NCBI GenBank assembly: GCA_903955385.1
Contig: CAJBNH010000024.1
Span: forward strand, 62,001 to 126,000
Length of the DNA: 64,000 nt
Source of the DNA: an uncultured Myxococcales bacterium
GTDB lineage: Bacteria > Myxococcota_A > UBA9042
Direction: 5' to 3'
In this document: one piece after another, positions 1-8,898 of the stretch
Layout: the number at the start of each line of letters is the position of its first letter
Numbering within the stretch: position 1 is the first letter of the stretch
Position numbers and translations under genes: made by a program
The notes under the pieces: generated by a model
The model's database searches: none
The model's input: the letters and a program-made list of their open reading frames with translations, nothing else
Told to the model about the DNA's origin: nothing

Positions 1-369
1 CACGACGCCCCAGTCCAGGGTGACGAGGGTCTGGTCGATCAGGCCGCCGGTCTCTGGGTCGCAGAGCGACATGCCCATGCTCTCGCAGGGGACCAGATTC
101 CAGACATTGGCGTAGGTCACGGCCATGATGGCGATCTGCGCCACCGACAGCACGGCGATGATCCAGCCGAGGTCGCGCCGCCGCTTCTTGAAGACCGCTG
201 CCGCCAGACCGATCACGCCCATCGAGAGCAGGATCGAGATGAGGCCGGTCATCACGTGGAAGCTGCGCAGGGCGACTTCCTCCTCATCGACCGTGATGAA
301 GGGCAGCACCAACGGCCCAAACAGGGCCACGATTCCGCCGATGATCGCAAGGATGCTTCCGCCGCTCAT
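1..369 (-). CDS. Hypothetical membrane protein, C-terminus cut by window edge
   Basis: The frame opens with ATG at 369 on the minus strand and runs off the left edge, giving the first 123 residues. It starts MSGGSILAIIGGIVALFGP and contains hydrophobic stretches at about residues 5-22, 37-60 and 70-92, with a KKRRRD basic loop between the second and third, so it is a multi-pass inner-membrane protein. Two Cys residues lie in a segment near residues 97-105 that is probably periplasmic. I do not recognise the family. Codon use is typical of the window. It is separated by 309 bp from the transsulfuration genes upstream on the same strand. Confidence 0.7.
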   Translation of the reverse strand, partial: MSGGSILAIIGGIVALFGPLVLPFITVDEEEVALRSFHVMTGLISILLSMGVIGLAAAVFKKRRRDLGWIIAVLSVAQIAIMAVTYANVWNLVPCESMGMSLCDPETGGLIDQTLVTLDWGVV

Positions 370-678
370 GATTCCTCTGGTGGGCTAGGGCTTTGGCCGA
401 AGCCGCTCGTTCTGGGGCTCGCTCGCCAAGTCTGGGATCCAAACGTGACAAGCCGGGCGGGATGCTAGTTTCGCGTCGTCCCTCGCGTCAAGGGTCGAGA
501 TGGCTTCGGGCGATTCTTCTTTTCGCCCCGACATCCGACCGGATCCAGCATCGGGCAAGGCCGCGACACACCAATACCGTCACTTCCGACGCACGACGCT
601 GCGAAAGGATCTGCATCATCGCGCAGAAGCCTCTTCGCCGACCGCTGTTTTGCGGACAAAAAAGGCTGCCGACAAATC
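370..678. other. Intergenic stretch without a gene
   Basis: This lies between the start of the truncated membrane protein and the end of the cystathionine gamma-lyase/synthase. On the minus strand a T-run at 658-663 follows the lyase stop by about 15 nt, but the stem before it is poor. A short GGGCGA/TCGCCC inverted repeat at 518-538 has a T-rich loop. No convincing promoter or small gene was seen. Confidence 0.5.
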
Positions 679-1842
679 TCACAGGAAGGCGCGGACAAGC
701 GCCTGCTCCAAGTCTGCCAGCTGGTCCTGCACGTGCTCCACACCGACGCTCAGCCGGACCAGAGAATCGTCGATGCCGATGGCCGCCCGCCGCTCTGGCG
801 GAATCGACGCGTGGGTCATGATGCCGGGGTGCTCGATCAAACTCTCGACGCCGCCCAAGCTCTCAGCCAGCGTAAAGACCCGCACGGTGGACAGGAATTT
901 GCGCGCCTGATCGATGCCGCCGTCCAGCACCGCCGTGACCATGCCGCCGCCTGCGCGCATTTGGCGCTGAGCCAGGGCGTGCTGCGGGTGCGAGGGTAGG
1001 CCCGGGTACACAACCTTGCGGACGCGCGGGTGTTGCTCCAGCCACTCAGCCACGGTCTGGGCGTTCTGGCAGTGGCGCTCCATTCGCAGGCCCAGCGTCT
1101 TGACGCCTCGCAACGTCAGCCACGAGTCGAACGGGCCCGGGGTGCCACCGTTCGCGTTTTGCAGAAAGGCCACCCGGTCGCCCAGCGCTGCTTCGTTCAC
1201 GATGACTGCGCCACCCACGACGTCCGAATGGCCGCCCAGGTACTTGGTGGTCGAATGAACGACAAGATCCGCTCCCAGCGCGAGGGGTTGCTGCAGGTAC
1301 GGCGTGGCGAACGTGTTGTCGACCGCCACCAGCACGCCGTGCGCGTGGGCCCGCCGCGCCAGATCGGCGATGTCGACGAGCTTGAGCATCGGGTTGGTGG
1401 GCGTCTCGATCCACAGCAGCTTGGTGCGCGGCGTGACGGCGGCTTCGAAGGCATCCGGGTCACGCAAGTCGGCATAGCTGAAGGTCAAACCGTGCCGCCG
1501 CCAGACCTTGTCGAACTGGCGGAACGTGCCGCCGTACATGTCGTCCATCGCCACGACATGGTCACCCGCATCCAGCATCGCCAGCACGCCATGGGTGGCC
1601 GCCAGACCAGAGGCGAACGCCATCGCCCGGGAGCCGCCTTCCAGCGCCGCCAGGCACTCTTGCAGCGCGTCGCGGGTGGGGTTGCTGGTGCGGCTGTACT
1701 CGTGCCCCAAGTGCTCGCCCGGCGCGGGCTGCGCGAACGTCGAGGTCTGGAAGATCGGCACGACGACCGCGCCGGTGCGGGGTTCGGGGTCTTGCCCGGC
1801 GTGAATGGCCAACGTCTCGAAGCGGGCGTGCTTCCAGTCCAT
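679..1842 (-). CDS. Cystathionine gamma-lyase/gamma-synthase family PLP enzyme
   Basis: A 387-residue member of the Cys/Met metabolism PLP enzyme family, of normal length. The Schiff-base lysine is in HSTTKYLGGHSD (K200). Upstream are the family motifs ASGLAATHG (about 77-85), WIETPTNP (144-151) and VAVDNTFATP (172-181). The family uses PLP to join cysteine and an activated homoserine, or to cleave cystathionine to cysteine, 2-oxobutyrate and ammonia. Its stop-to-start neighbour, 28 nt upstream on the same strand, is a cystathionine beta-synthase. This favours a role as cystathionine gamma-lyase in reverse transsulfuration, though sequence alone does not separate lyase from synthase. Cytoplasmic. 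Confidence 0.9.
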   Translation of the reverse strand: MDWKHARFETLAIHAGQDPEPRTGAVVVPIFQTSTFAQPAPGEHLGHEYSRTSNPTRDALQECLAALEGGSRAMAFASGLAATHGVLAMLDAGDHVVAMDDMYGGTFRQFDKVWRRHGLTFSYADLRDPDAFEAAVTPRTKLLWIETPTNPMLKLVDIADLARRAHAHGVLVAVDNTFATPYLQQPLALGADLVVHSTTKYLGGHSDVVGGAVIVNEAALGDRVAFLQNANGGTPGPFDSWLTLRGVKTLGLRMERHCQNAQTVAEWLEQHPRVRKVVYPGLPSHPQHALAQRQMRAGGGMVTAVLDGGIDQARKFLSTVRVFTLAESLGGVESLIEHPGIMTHASIPPERRAAIGIDDSLVRLSVGVEHVQDQLADLEQALVRAFL

Positions 1843-1870
1843 GCGGGTATCCTTTGTGGCGGAGAGAGAA

Positions 1871-3241
1871 CTAGCCGCGGCGGCTGAGGTAATCGATCAG
1901 GTCGATCTTGGTGATGATGCCCAACACGCGGCCCGACTGGACCACGACCGCGACGTTGTCCTGAGCGAACACCTGACGCAGCTGCTCCAGATTGGCCTCG
2001 GGGTCGATGACGCCCTGCAGCGGCGTGACCAAGCCCTCGATGACGTTGTCGCGGTGGTAGGTGCCCTCCACGATGGCGTTCAACAGGTCCAGCTCGTGCA
2101 CCATGCCGATCGGCTCGCCCGTGGCAGACAGCACCGGCATTTGCGAGATGCCCTCGCGCTTGAGCCGCAGGATCACGTGGCCCAGGCGCTCGTCGGGGGT
2201 GGCCGTGTGCAGGATGTGACTCTTGCCGCGCAGCAGGTCGCGCACGGACGCCGCGCCGGGCTCGGGCTCGAAGAAGCCGTTGTCCTTCATCCAGTCGTCG
2301 TTGAAGAACTTGGACAGGTAGATGGCGCCGCTGTCGGGCAGGATGACCACGATGGTGGCGTTGCGGCCGAGCTCGCGGGCCAGCCCCGCCGCCACGTGCA
2401 CCGCGCCGCCGGACGAGCCGCCCGCGAAGATGCCTTCCTCTCGCGTCAGGCGCCTGGCCATCGCGAAGCACTCGCGATCGTTGACCTGGATCACGTCGTC
2501 GATGTGGTTGAATTCCAAGGCACCGCAGACCATGTCCTCGCCGATGCCCTCGACCTTGTAGGTGTGGGGCGTGCTCGGGCGGCCAGAGTGGAACATGTCG
2601 TAGTAGATCGACCCTTCCGGGTCGACGCCGACGGCGCGGATGCGCGGGTTGCGCTCTTTGACGTACTTGGCCGTTCCCGACATCGTGCCGCCCGTCCCCA
2701 GACCCGCCACCAGCGTGGTGAAGTTGCCGCCGGTCTGCTCCCACAGCTCGGCACCGGTCGACAGGTAGTGCGCCTCGATGTTCTCCTTGTTGTGGTACTG
2801 GTTGATCATGAACGAGTTGGGCGTCTCGCGGGCGATGCGCTTGGCCGTCTCGTAATAGCTGTCGGGGTGGTCGGCCGGCACGGCAGTTGGCGTCACCACC
2901 ACGTCGGCACCGAACGCCTTGAGGCGCCGCACCTTCTCCTCGCTCATCTTGTCCGGCATCGTGAAGATGCACCGATAGCCCTTGACCGCCGCCGCCATCG
3001 CCACGCCCACGCCGGTGTTGCCCGAGGTGTTCTCGACGATGACCGAGCCCGGACGCAGCTCGCCCCGACGCTCGGCCTGCTCCAGAATGTGAAGCGCCAT
3101 CCGGTCTTTGACCGAGCCACCCGGGTTCATGAACTCGAGCTTGGCCAGCACGCGTGCGTCGTGGCGTCCCACCACCTTGTTCAGTTGGACGAGCGGGGTG
3201 TCCCCGATGGCGTGGAGGATGTTCTGGTAGATACCGCGCAT
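1871..3241 (-). CDS. cbs: Cystathionine beta-synthase with C-terminal CBS pair
   Basis: A 456-residue fold-type II PLP enzyme that condenses serine (or O-acetylserine) with homocysteine to cystathionine. The PLP lysine is in NPGGSVKDR (K45), with ENTSGNTG near 75 and the phosphate-binding GGSSGGA near 250. Residues from about 335 to the end form two CBS motifs (SHILHTATPDERLGHVI..., ending in GIITKIDLIDYL), probably a nucleotide or SAM sensing module. The heme-binding N-terminal extension of the animal enzyme is absent. I use the ATG at 3241 rather than one 28 codons upstream because AGGAAA precedes it and the protein then begins at the family's usual point. Probably an operon with the lyase downstream. 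Confidence 0.9.
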   Translation of the reverse strand: MRGIYQNILHAIGDTPLVQLNKVVGRHDARVLAKLEFMNPGGSVKDRMALHILEQAERRGELRPGSVIVENTSGNTGVGVAMAAAVKGYRCIFTMPDKMSEEKVRRLKAFGADVVVTPTAVPADHPDSYYETAKRIARETPNSFMINQYHNKENIEAHYLSTGAELWEQTGGNFTTLVAGLGTGGTMSGTAKYVKERNPRIRAVGVDPEGSIYYDMFHSGRPSTPHTYKVEGIGEDMVCGALEFNHIDDVIQVNDRECFAMARRLTREEGIFAGGSSGGAVHVAAGLARELGRNATIVVILPDSGAIYLSKFFNDDWMKDNGFFEPEPGAASVRDLLRGKSHILHTATPDERLGHVILRLKREGISQMPVLSATGEPIGMVHELDLLNAIVEGTYHRDNVIEGLVTPLQGVIDPEANLEQLRQVFAQDNVAVVVQSGRVLGIITKIDLIDYLSRRG

Positions 3242-3361
3242 GGGATTTCCTGAGTCGTGTAGGGGCTTGGGCGAGGCGTTCTCGCGGAGTCCCGGTTGCT
3301 TAGTCGGAAAAGTAGGGAATTTCAACCCGCGTGTCGCTGATCGGGTGCGGGAGAGGCTGAC

Positions 3362-4957
3362 CTACTCCTCGGGAGCCGTCTCTGGCGCCGGAGTCTCGCC
3401 GTTGGGCGCCTCTTGCGGGGCGTTGGGATCCTGCTCCTGGGGCTCGGTCGCCGGGGGCGTTTCGTCGCCGTTGTCGGAGCCTTCGCCGCGCTGTGATCGG
3501 TGCGGCTGGCGCACCCGTGCGTTGCCCTCTGCCGGGTTGGCGGGCTCGGCACCGGATTCCTCCGACGGCGGCGGCGGCGGCGGCGTGACGGTTGGCGCCA
3601 CCGGTGGCTCACCACCGGGGCTGCGCTCCGTCGGCGTCTCCGGCGGCGGCGTGGGCTCTGGCGTCGGCTCGGGGCGCGCGGGCTCCGGGCGAACGGCGGG
3701 CTGGTACTCGACGGGCGGCGGCACGGGGTCGTCCCCGCCACGCTGCGCCCCTGGCTCGGCCGCAGGCTCCGCGCCGGTGTCGCGGCCATCCACGGGCTTG
3801 TCGCCCCCGATCTTGGCGCTGCCGTCCGCCTTCTGGCGCGTACCCACGCTGACTTGCGGCAGGTCGGGCTTGCACTGCGGCCGTGACAGCAGACCCGTGC
3901 AGGTGATGCCGATGTAGCCGTTGCGCTGGAAGGGCTTGAGCTTGCCGCCCGCCATCGTCAGCAGCGAGGCCCACTTCAGGCGGTCGTCTGCAGGCTTGCC
4001 CGCAGCAGCGCCTTCCTTGCCACCGGCCGGCTTGTCCGGCAGCGCAAACGCGAAGTGCAGCTTGATCGTCGCTGCCTTGAAACCCGCCTTGCCGGGGGGA
4101 ATCAGGATGTGGGAGGTCTCTTCGGTGATGAGTTCGAGCTGATCGCCCACCGACTCGAGTTCCTCGATGTGGATGACGGTGGCCTTGTCGCTGCCCCTTT
4201 GCGAGGCCAGCGTCGCGATCTGTGACTTCAGGTTCATGCGAATGCGGATGGTGACCGTGCCCATCGCGAGGTCGGTCATGCGCAGACCGCCCTCGAGCGC
4301 GAGCTCTGGCCCTCGCAGCGTGGTGTCGCCCAGCTGCAGATCCACTTGCCCGACGAGATCTTCCGGACTGCCGCCCCAGTGCACCTTCATCCCGCCGCTG
4401 AGCTTGCCGTCCAGTTCGCCGCTGACCTTCTTGGTGGCGTCGAGGATGCGACCGCCCGCGCCCATGTCGGCCAGCGACAGGTTCTCGATGCGCTCGATCT
4501 CGAAGTCCAGCACGCTGCCCTTGCGGACCAGATGGCCGCCCTGAATCGTGCCGCCGCCTGCCTCGACGTCGAACGTGACGTCGATGGTCTTGCCGAACAG
4601 GGCGGGGAACAGGGCCACTCGGGCGGTGATCTTGTCAAACCGCAACTCTGTGTCGGGGATGTCGCGCGGCGCAGGGCCGTCCCCGGCGGGCTCGCCCTTC
4701 TTGCCGGGCAAGGTCAGCCGCAGGCCGCCGATCTCGACACCGCCCAAACCCCACAGGGATAGCTCATCGATCTCCAACGGATAGCCCTGGGCCGCGGCCT
4801 GGCGCGCCACGTAGCTCTTCAGCTGGCGCGTCGGAAACGTGAGCGGCACGGCCAACAGGAGCACGAACAGAAAGAACAGCACGTAGCCGGTGTAACGCAA
4901 GATCGCGAACACCCGCGGGTGCTGCAGGAATTGCAGCTGGGAAAGCAGTCGGTTCAC
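3362..4957 (-). CDS. gspN: Type II secretion system protein GspN
   Basis: A 531-residue last gene of the secretion operon. One N-terminal membrane segment (about residues 20-42, GYVLFFLFVLLLAVPL) is followed by a periplasmic domain of about 300 residues rich in short beta-strand patterns (SLWGLGGVEIGGLRLTL), as in the delta-proteobacterial GspN family. The last 150 or so residues are a Pro/Glu/Ala-rich, probably disordered tail (for example PPPVEYQPAVRPEPARPEP). That tail is an unusual extension. The ATG overlaps the stop of gspM by 4 nt (ATGA), so translation is coupled. Confidence 0.8.
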   Translation of the reverse strand: MNRLLSQLQFLQHPRVFAILRYTGYVLFFLFVLLLAVPLTFPTRQLKSYVARQAAAQGYPLEIDELSLWGLGGVEIGGLRLTLPGKKGEPAGDGPAPRDIPDTELRFDKITARVALFPALFGKTIDVTFDVEAGGGTIQGGHLVRKGSVLDFEIERIENLSLADMGAGGRILDATKKVSGELDGKLSGGMKVHWGGSPEDLVGQVDLQLGDTTLRGPELALEGGLRMTDLAMGTVTIRIRMNLKSQIATLASQRGSDKATVIHIEELESVGDQLELITEETSHILIPPGKAGFKAATIKLHFAFALPDKPAGGKEGAAAGKPADDRLKWASLLTMAGGKLKPFQRNGYIGITCTGLLSRPQCKPDLPQVSVGTRQKADGSAKIGGDKPVDGRDTGAEPAAEPGAQRGGDDPVPPPVEYQPAVRPEPARPEPTPEPTPPPETPTERSPGGEPPVAPTVTPPPPPPSEESGAEPANPAEGNARVRQPHRSQRGEGSDNGDETPPATEPQEQDPNAPQEAPNGETPAPETAPEE

Positions 4958-5628
4958 TCGCCTTCCTCCAGATTGCCGAAGCGGAATTGGCCGATCTTGA
5001 TGGTGGCCTGGAATTGGTCGCGCGACGTCGCGTTGCGGCTCAGGTCCAGCGCAAGGCCGAACAGCGGGTCGGGATTCGTCTCGAGCTTGGCCAGAAAGCG
5101 CATGACCGCTTCATCCGGCACGCCCATGAACACGGCGTCGATCGAGGCCAGGAACACCTCGCGGCCGCCCGCCTTCTTGTTGGTCTTGCGCTTCTGGCCC
5201 TTCTTGGCCTTCTGGGTCAGCTCGGCCAGGATTTCGCTTGAATTGGAGAACTTGATGGTGTCGCTCAGGCGCTCAGACGTCGTGTTGCCCTCGGCATCCA
5301 CCCGCTCGAACTGGATCTGCTTGGCGATGTTGAGCACCACGGCCTGCAGCGGCTCTTTCGAGGCCCGCTCCAGCTGGTCCGTCAGGGACTTTTCCTCTGC
5401 GCGCATCCGCAGATAGGTCGGCCCCAGCTGCACGACCTCGCGCATGGCGGTCTCGTTGCCGGCGACCTCGTCCTCCAGTGCGCCGACCTTGCGGGACACC
5501 AGCACGCCGCCCAGCACCAACAAGACGGCCAGGACGAGCGCGGTGCCGCCGAACACGAGCTTGCGCTCGCGGTCGCTCATCCGCTCGAACATCGCGTTGA
5601 GGCGCCCCACTTTCATGCCGACCACCAT
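4954..5628 (-). CDS. gspM: Type II secretion system protein GspM
   Basis: A 224-residue inner-membrane assembly-platform protein. A short cytoplasmic N-terminus (MFERMSDRERKLVFGG, starting at residue 12) precedes one membrane segment (about 27-47) and a predicted coiled coil (VGALEDEVAGNETAMREVVQ). A periplasmic ferredoxin-like region follows, interrupted by a Lys-rich insert (KKGQKRKTNKKAGG). In the family GspM partners GspL. Its ATG abuts the gspL stop (TAGATG), which indicates coupling. A later ATG at residue 5 or 12 is possible. Identity rests on topology plus operon position, since GspM is poorly conserved. Confidence 0.75.
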   Translation of the reverse strand: MVVGMKVGRLNAMFERMSDRERKLVFGGTALVLAVLLVLGGVLVSRKVGALEDEVAGNETAMREVVQLGPTYLRMRAEEKSLTDQLERASKEPLQAVVLNIAKQIQFERVDAEGNTTSERLSDTIKFSNSSEILAELTQKAKKGQKRKTNKKAGGREVFLASIDAVFMGVPDEAVMRFLAKLETNPDPLFGLALDLSRNATSRDQFQATIKIGQFRFGNLEEGE

Positions 5629-7629
5629 CTACTCCTCACTCGGTTCGGCGGAGCCGCCCGCGGCCTTGTCGTCCGCCGTCTTCTCTTCCGCACCCTTGTC
5701 GTCGACCTTCTTGCCGTCGGCCGACTTCTTGGCATCGGCCGCCTTCTCGGGCTTGGCCGCCGGGCACGCGATCTCGAACTGGACCGTGAACTTGAACCAA
5801 TCGCGGTGCCGCTCAAACGTGATGCGGTCGCTCGACGACTTGACCTTGCCGAAGCATCGGTGGGCGTCGATGCCCTCCTGCAGCGCCAGCAGGGCGTCTT
5901 GCGTGTCGGCGTCGCCTCGCAGGGTGGCGCTGGTGCGGTCGATCTGCACCGACTGCAATTCGATCTTGTGGCCGGTAAACGGCGGGGGGCCATCTGTCGG
6001 GGGCTCGCCTTCATCGCCACCGCTCGCGTCGCCCGCTGCGGCGGCACCGGGTACTGCACCTGCTCCCGCCATCGGGTCGGGGCGCGGTCGAATCGGCCGC
6101 GTCGGCAGGCCACCGGGCGGCAGTCCCGCCGGCAGCCCGGGAACGCCGGAGCGCCGCTGCTGCAGCATCGCCGGGTCCGGCATGCGCGTCGGTTCCATCG
6201 GCATCGTCCCCAGCGACACGCCGGGCATCCGCACGTCGCCAGGGCCACCCGGCGGTACGTACTCGGGCGGCTCGGTCACCTTGTCGATGATGGAAGAGAT
6301 GTCCTCGAGCACCTTGAACGCCGACATGTCGGGGTACAGCGCCGTCAGGTCCACCTTCGGCGGCCGACCCAGCTCGGTCCGCAGCACGGTGAACGACGAC
6401 ATCGCCTTGCCAGACAGCTTCTTCGACAGGGACTGCAGCTGCGCGACCTGTTGGTCCTGCTCCGTCACCAGCCCCCGGTAGTCCAGACTGGTGCGGATGC
6501 CAAGCAGGCACACGGCGATGACGATGAACGCCACCAGCTGCGGCATGCGGGCGCGCAACACCTTGTAATCGCCTTCGTAAGCCAGCTCATTCTGCCGGAA
6601 GTCGACGTCGTGCTCTGTGTTGCTGTCCGCCCCCGAAAGCGCTTGGGCAAGGGCCAGCACGCCGAGATCGCCCAGTCGCTCGGGCTTGGTCACCTGCACG
6701 TCGGCCAGGTCCTCGACGCGCACGCGCTCGACCGGAAGACCCAGCGAACGCTCCAGAAACTCGTGAAGCCCGACCAGCCGCGTCAGACCGCCGGTGACCA
6801 GCAGCCGCGACGGCCGGGAGTGGGCGGTGCGCTGCCACGACGCGATGGTCTGGCGCAGCTCGCGCAGCAGAGGCGATAGGGCGTCCGAGGTCGCCTCGTG
6901 CAGCGTCAGCTCGTTGGGCGTCTCGGGCTCGATGCCGTGCGGCAGCAGAAAGCCGTGTGTTTGCAGGATGTCGCCGACGCCGCTGGTCTCAAAGTGGGCA
7001 GAGAACAGCTCCTCGACCGACTGCGCACCGACCGACAGGCTGCGGACGAACTTCGTGCGCCCGCCCTCGAACACCGCGACTTGGGTCGAGGCCGTGCCGA
7101 TATCCACCAGCATCGTCGTGCCTTCGGCGGCCTGCGGCAACTCCCTGATCAGGCTTGCATAAGCCAGCGTCTCCAGACCCAGCCGCCGCGGTTCGACTCC
7201 TACGGCGCGCAGCTGACTCAGTCGCTCGATCACCCGCGCCCGTGGAGCCGCAAGCGCCAGTACCTCGGTCTGGTCCTTCTTCTCGCCCAGCACGATGTGG
7301 TCGACGACCATCTCGGACACGGGCGTGGGGATGTGGTTCTCGAGTTCGAAGCCGATGGCCTCTGCAAGGGACTTGGGGTCACGGAAGGGGAACGACAGCG
7401 TGCGATGCAGGCAAAACGCGCTCGGCAGGCCGACCGACACGACGTCGTCGGGCCGCAGGTTGCGGGCGAGCACACGGCGCACGGCGTCCTGCCGCTCTTC
7501 ATCCGTCGCGCCGAACGCCACCGTTTCTTCGTCGAAATGCGTCAGCACGGCCTTCCGCATCGACTTGTCGATGACGGCGACCTTGATGGCCGTTTGGCCG
7601 ATGTCGAGTCCCAGGATGCGGTGGGCCAT
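5629..7629 (-). CDS. gspL: Type II secretion system protein GspL, PilM-like
   Basis: A 666-residue protein. The first 330 or so residues are an actin-like PilM/GspL cytoplasmic domain beginning MAHRILGLDIGQTAIKVAVI, with LVDIGTASTQVAVFEGG as the second phosphate motif near 190. One membrane segment (MPQLVAFIVIAVCLLGI) lies near residues 363-380, then a periplasmic domain with a Pro/Gly-rich insert (PAGLPPGGLPTRPIRPRP). A final 50-residue Lys/Asp/Ala-rich tail is charged and probably disordered. It is longer than enterobacterial GspL. In the apparatus GspL anchors the GspE ATPase to the inner-membrane platform. An 18-nt gap separates it from gspK. Confidence 0.85.
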   Translation of the reverse strand: MAHRILGLDIGQTAIKVAVIDKSMRKAVLTHFDEETVAFGATDEERQDAVRRVLARNLRPDDVVSVGLPSAFCLHRTLSFPFRDPKSLAEAIGFELENHIPTPVSEMVVDHIVLGEKKDQTEVLALAAPRARVIERLSQLRAVGVEPRRLGLETLAYASLIRELPQAAEGTTMLVDIGTASTQVAVFEGGRTKFVRSLSVGAQSVEELFSAHFETSGVGDILQTHGFLLPHGIEPETPNELTLHEATSDALSPLLRELRQTIASWQRTAHSRPSRLLVTGGLTRLVGLHEFLERSLGLPVERVRVEDLADVQVTKPERLGDLGVLALAQALSGADSNTEHDVDFRQNELAYEGDYKVLRARMPQLVAFIVIAVCLLGIRTSLDYRGLVTEQDQQVAQLQSLSKKLSGKAMSSFTVLRTELGRPPKVDLTALYPDMSAFKVLEDISSIIDKVTEPPEYVPPGGPGDVRMPGVSLGTMPMEPTRMPDPAMLQQRRSGVPGLPAGLPPGGLPTRPIRPRPDPMAGAGAVPGAAAAGDASGGDEGEPPTDGPPPFTGHKIELQSVQIDRTSATLRGDADTQDALLALQEGIDAHRCFGKVKSSSDRITFERHRDWFKFTVQFEIACPAAKPEKAADAKKSADGKKVDDKGAEEKTADDKAAGGSAEPSEE

Positions 7630-7647
7630 GGTCCAGTCCTTCCCGTC

Positions 7648-8898
7648 TCAGTCTTCGCGCCAGTGCACGTAACGTTGCGCGCCCGTGTCCAGCAGCGCCG
7701 TGATCCGCTTGGTCACCTTGCCGCTTGTGCCATAAGCCTGAATTCGCACGATTTTTCCGGTAACACCGATGTCGTTCATCATCCGCCCGTGGTCGATCTG
7801 CAGCACCTGCACATACTCAGGGGGCAGCACCGTGCCGAGCTTGTCGAAGAACTGCACGAACCGCCCCGTGTTCGCAAACGGCGGGCTGAACACCAGCTTC
7901 TTCAGCGTGCGGCACACCTCGATGTACTGCCCGGCGACGTTGACGGGCACCAGCGGGTTCTGCTGGTAGCCACGCGCGCACGCCAGCGCCTCGTTGTCCG
8001 GGTTCGCCAAATTCTTGCAGATCAGGGCTTTGATGACCTCGATGGGCGCCGTGTTCACGTTCAGCTTGTCGGTCGCGTACACCGTCAGCTGGTCGCGCAG
8101 CTTGCACCACTGGGTGTCGCTCATGCCCTCGACCAGCCGCACTTCCTCAGTCGTGTCGAAGGGGGCGTCCTTCGACCGGTAGCCGTGCTTGCGGTAGGAG
8201 ATGCCCTCGGCGCCGCTGCTCTCGACCAGCTTGCGCGTGCCGGGATCGATGTCCACCCGCGTCGTGTCCGCGTCGGCCCAGTCGATGATGTTCAGCGCGA
8301 GCTGGGCCATGTCCTTGTCCAGCTCGCCGACTTGGGTCACGCCCTCGTTGCGCTCCAGCACCTTGTACAGCGTGTCGAACACCGCCTGCTTCTGGCCCAG
8401 ATCGCCGACGCGATTGACGTTGACGCGACCGTCCTCGTCGCTGGACGTGCAGCCGCAAGTGCCGCGCTCGAGTCCCACCGCCTCGCGGCCTTCCAGATTG
8501 ACCAGCTGGATGCCCATCAGGGTCATCTGCCCTTCGCAGAAGGCGTTGACGAACTCGCAGGCATAGGACGCCGTGTTGATCGAGGGCCGCTTGCCACCCA
8601 TCATCGTCGCGTACTTGGCCAGAATGCTCTCGACGATGTCCGCCGACCCGATGACCAGCGCCGCGAGTTCGACGGCCGCGCGGGCGTGCAGCGAGGCCTC
8701 GATCTCGGCCTCGACGTAGGTGGCCGTGCGGATGGCGACGCGCGACTGGTACGTGAATTCCATCGAGAAGATCGACAGGATCGCGATCGCCGTCAGCGCA
8801 AGCAGCATGGCCACGCCGCGCTGGCGGTCAGCGAGACCCCGGCTTCCCGCGCCCAAGCTGCGGCGTCCGGCGGCGATGGCGGCGCGCAGGGCGGTCAT
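7648..8898 (-). CDS. gspK: Type II secretion minor pseudopilin GspK
   Basis: A 416-residue minor pseudopilin, the large tip subunit of the pseudopilus. The prepilin leader ends at RQRG, followed by VAMLLALTAIAILSIFSMEF. Position +5 is not Glu, which is normal for GspK and unlike the other pseudopilins here. The remainder carries the typical alpha/beta domain with WADADTTRVD and DKLNVNTAPIEVI (the helix-hairpin signature LNVNTA). Start: ATG at 8898 overlaps the gspJ stop (ATGA). The longer open frame upstream is the shadow of gspJ. Confidence 0.9.
   Translation of the reverse strand: MTALRAAIAAGRRSLGAGSRGLADRQRGVAMLLALTAIAILSIFSMEFTYQSRVAIRTATYVEAEIEASLHARAAVELAALVIGSADIVESILAKYATMMGGKRPSINTASYACEFVNAFCEGQMTLMGIQLVNLEGREAVGLERGTCGCTSSDEDGRVNVNRVGDLGQKQAVFDTLYKVLERNEGVTQVGELDKDMAQLALNIIDWADADTTRVDIDPGTRKLVESSGAEGISYRKHGYRSKDAPFDTTEEVRLVEGMSDTQWCKLRDQLTVYATDKLNVNTAPIEVIKALICKNLANPDNEALACARGYQQNPLVPVNVAGQYIEVCRTLKKLVFSPPFANTGRFVQFFDKLGTVLPPEYVQVLQIDHGRMMNDIGVTGKIVRIQAYGTSGKVTKRITALLDTGAQRYVHWRED

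Noticed and set aside
518-538. Short inverted repeat GGGCGA/TCGCCC
   Set aside because: A 6-bp stem with a T-rich loop and no T-run in the right place, too weak for a terminator call.
1805-3253. Long open frame on the plus strand opposite the cystathionine beta-synthase
   Set aside because: It has an Arg/Val/His-rich composition and no family features, and is the antisense shadow of a clear enzyme gene.
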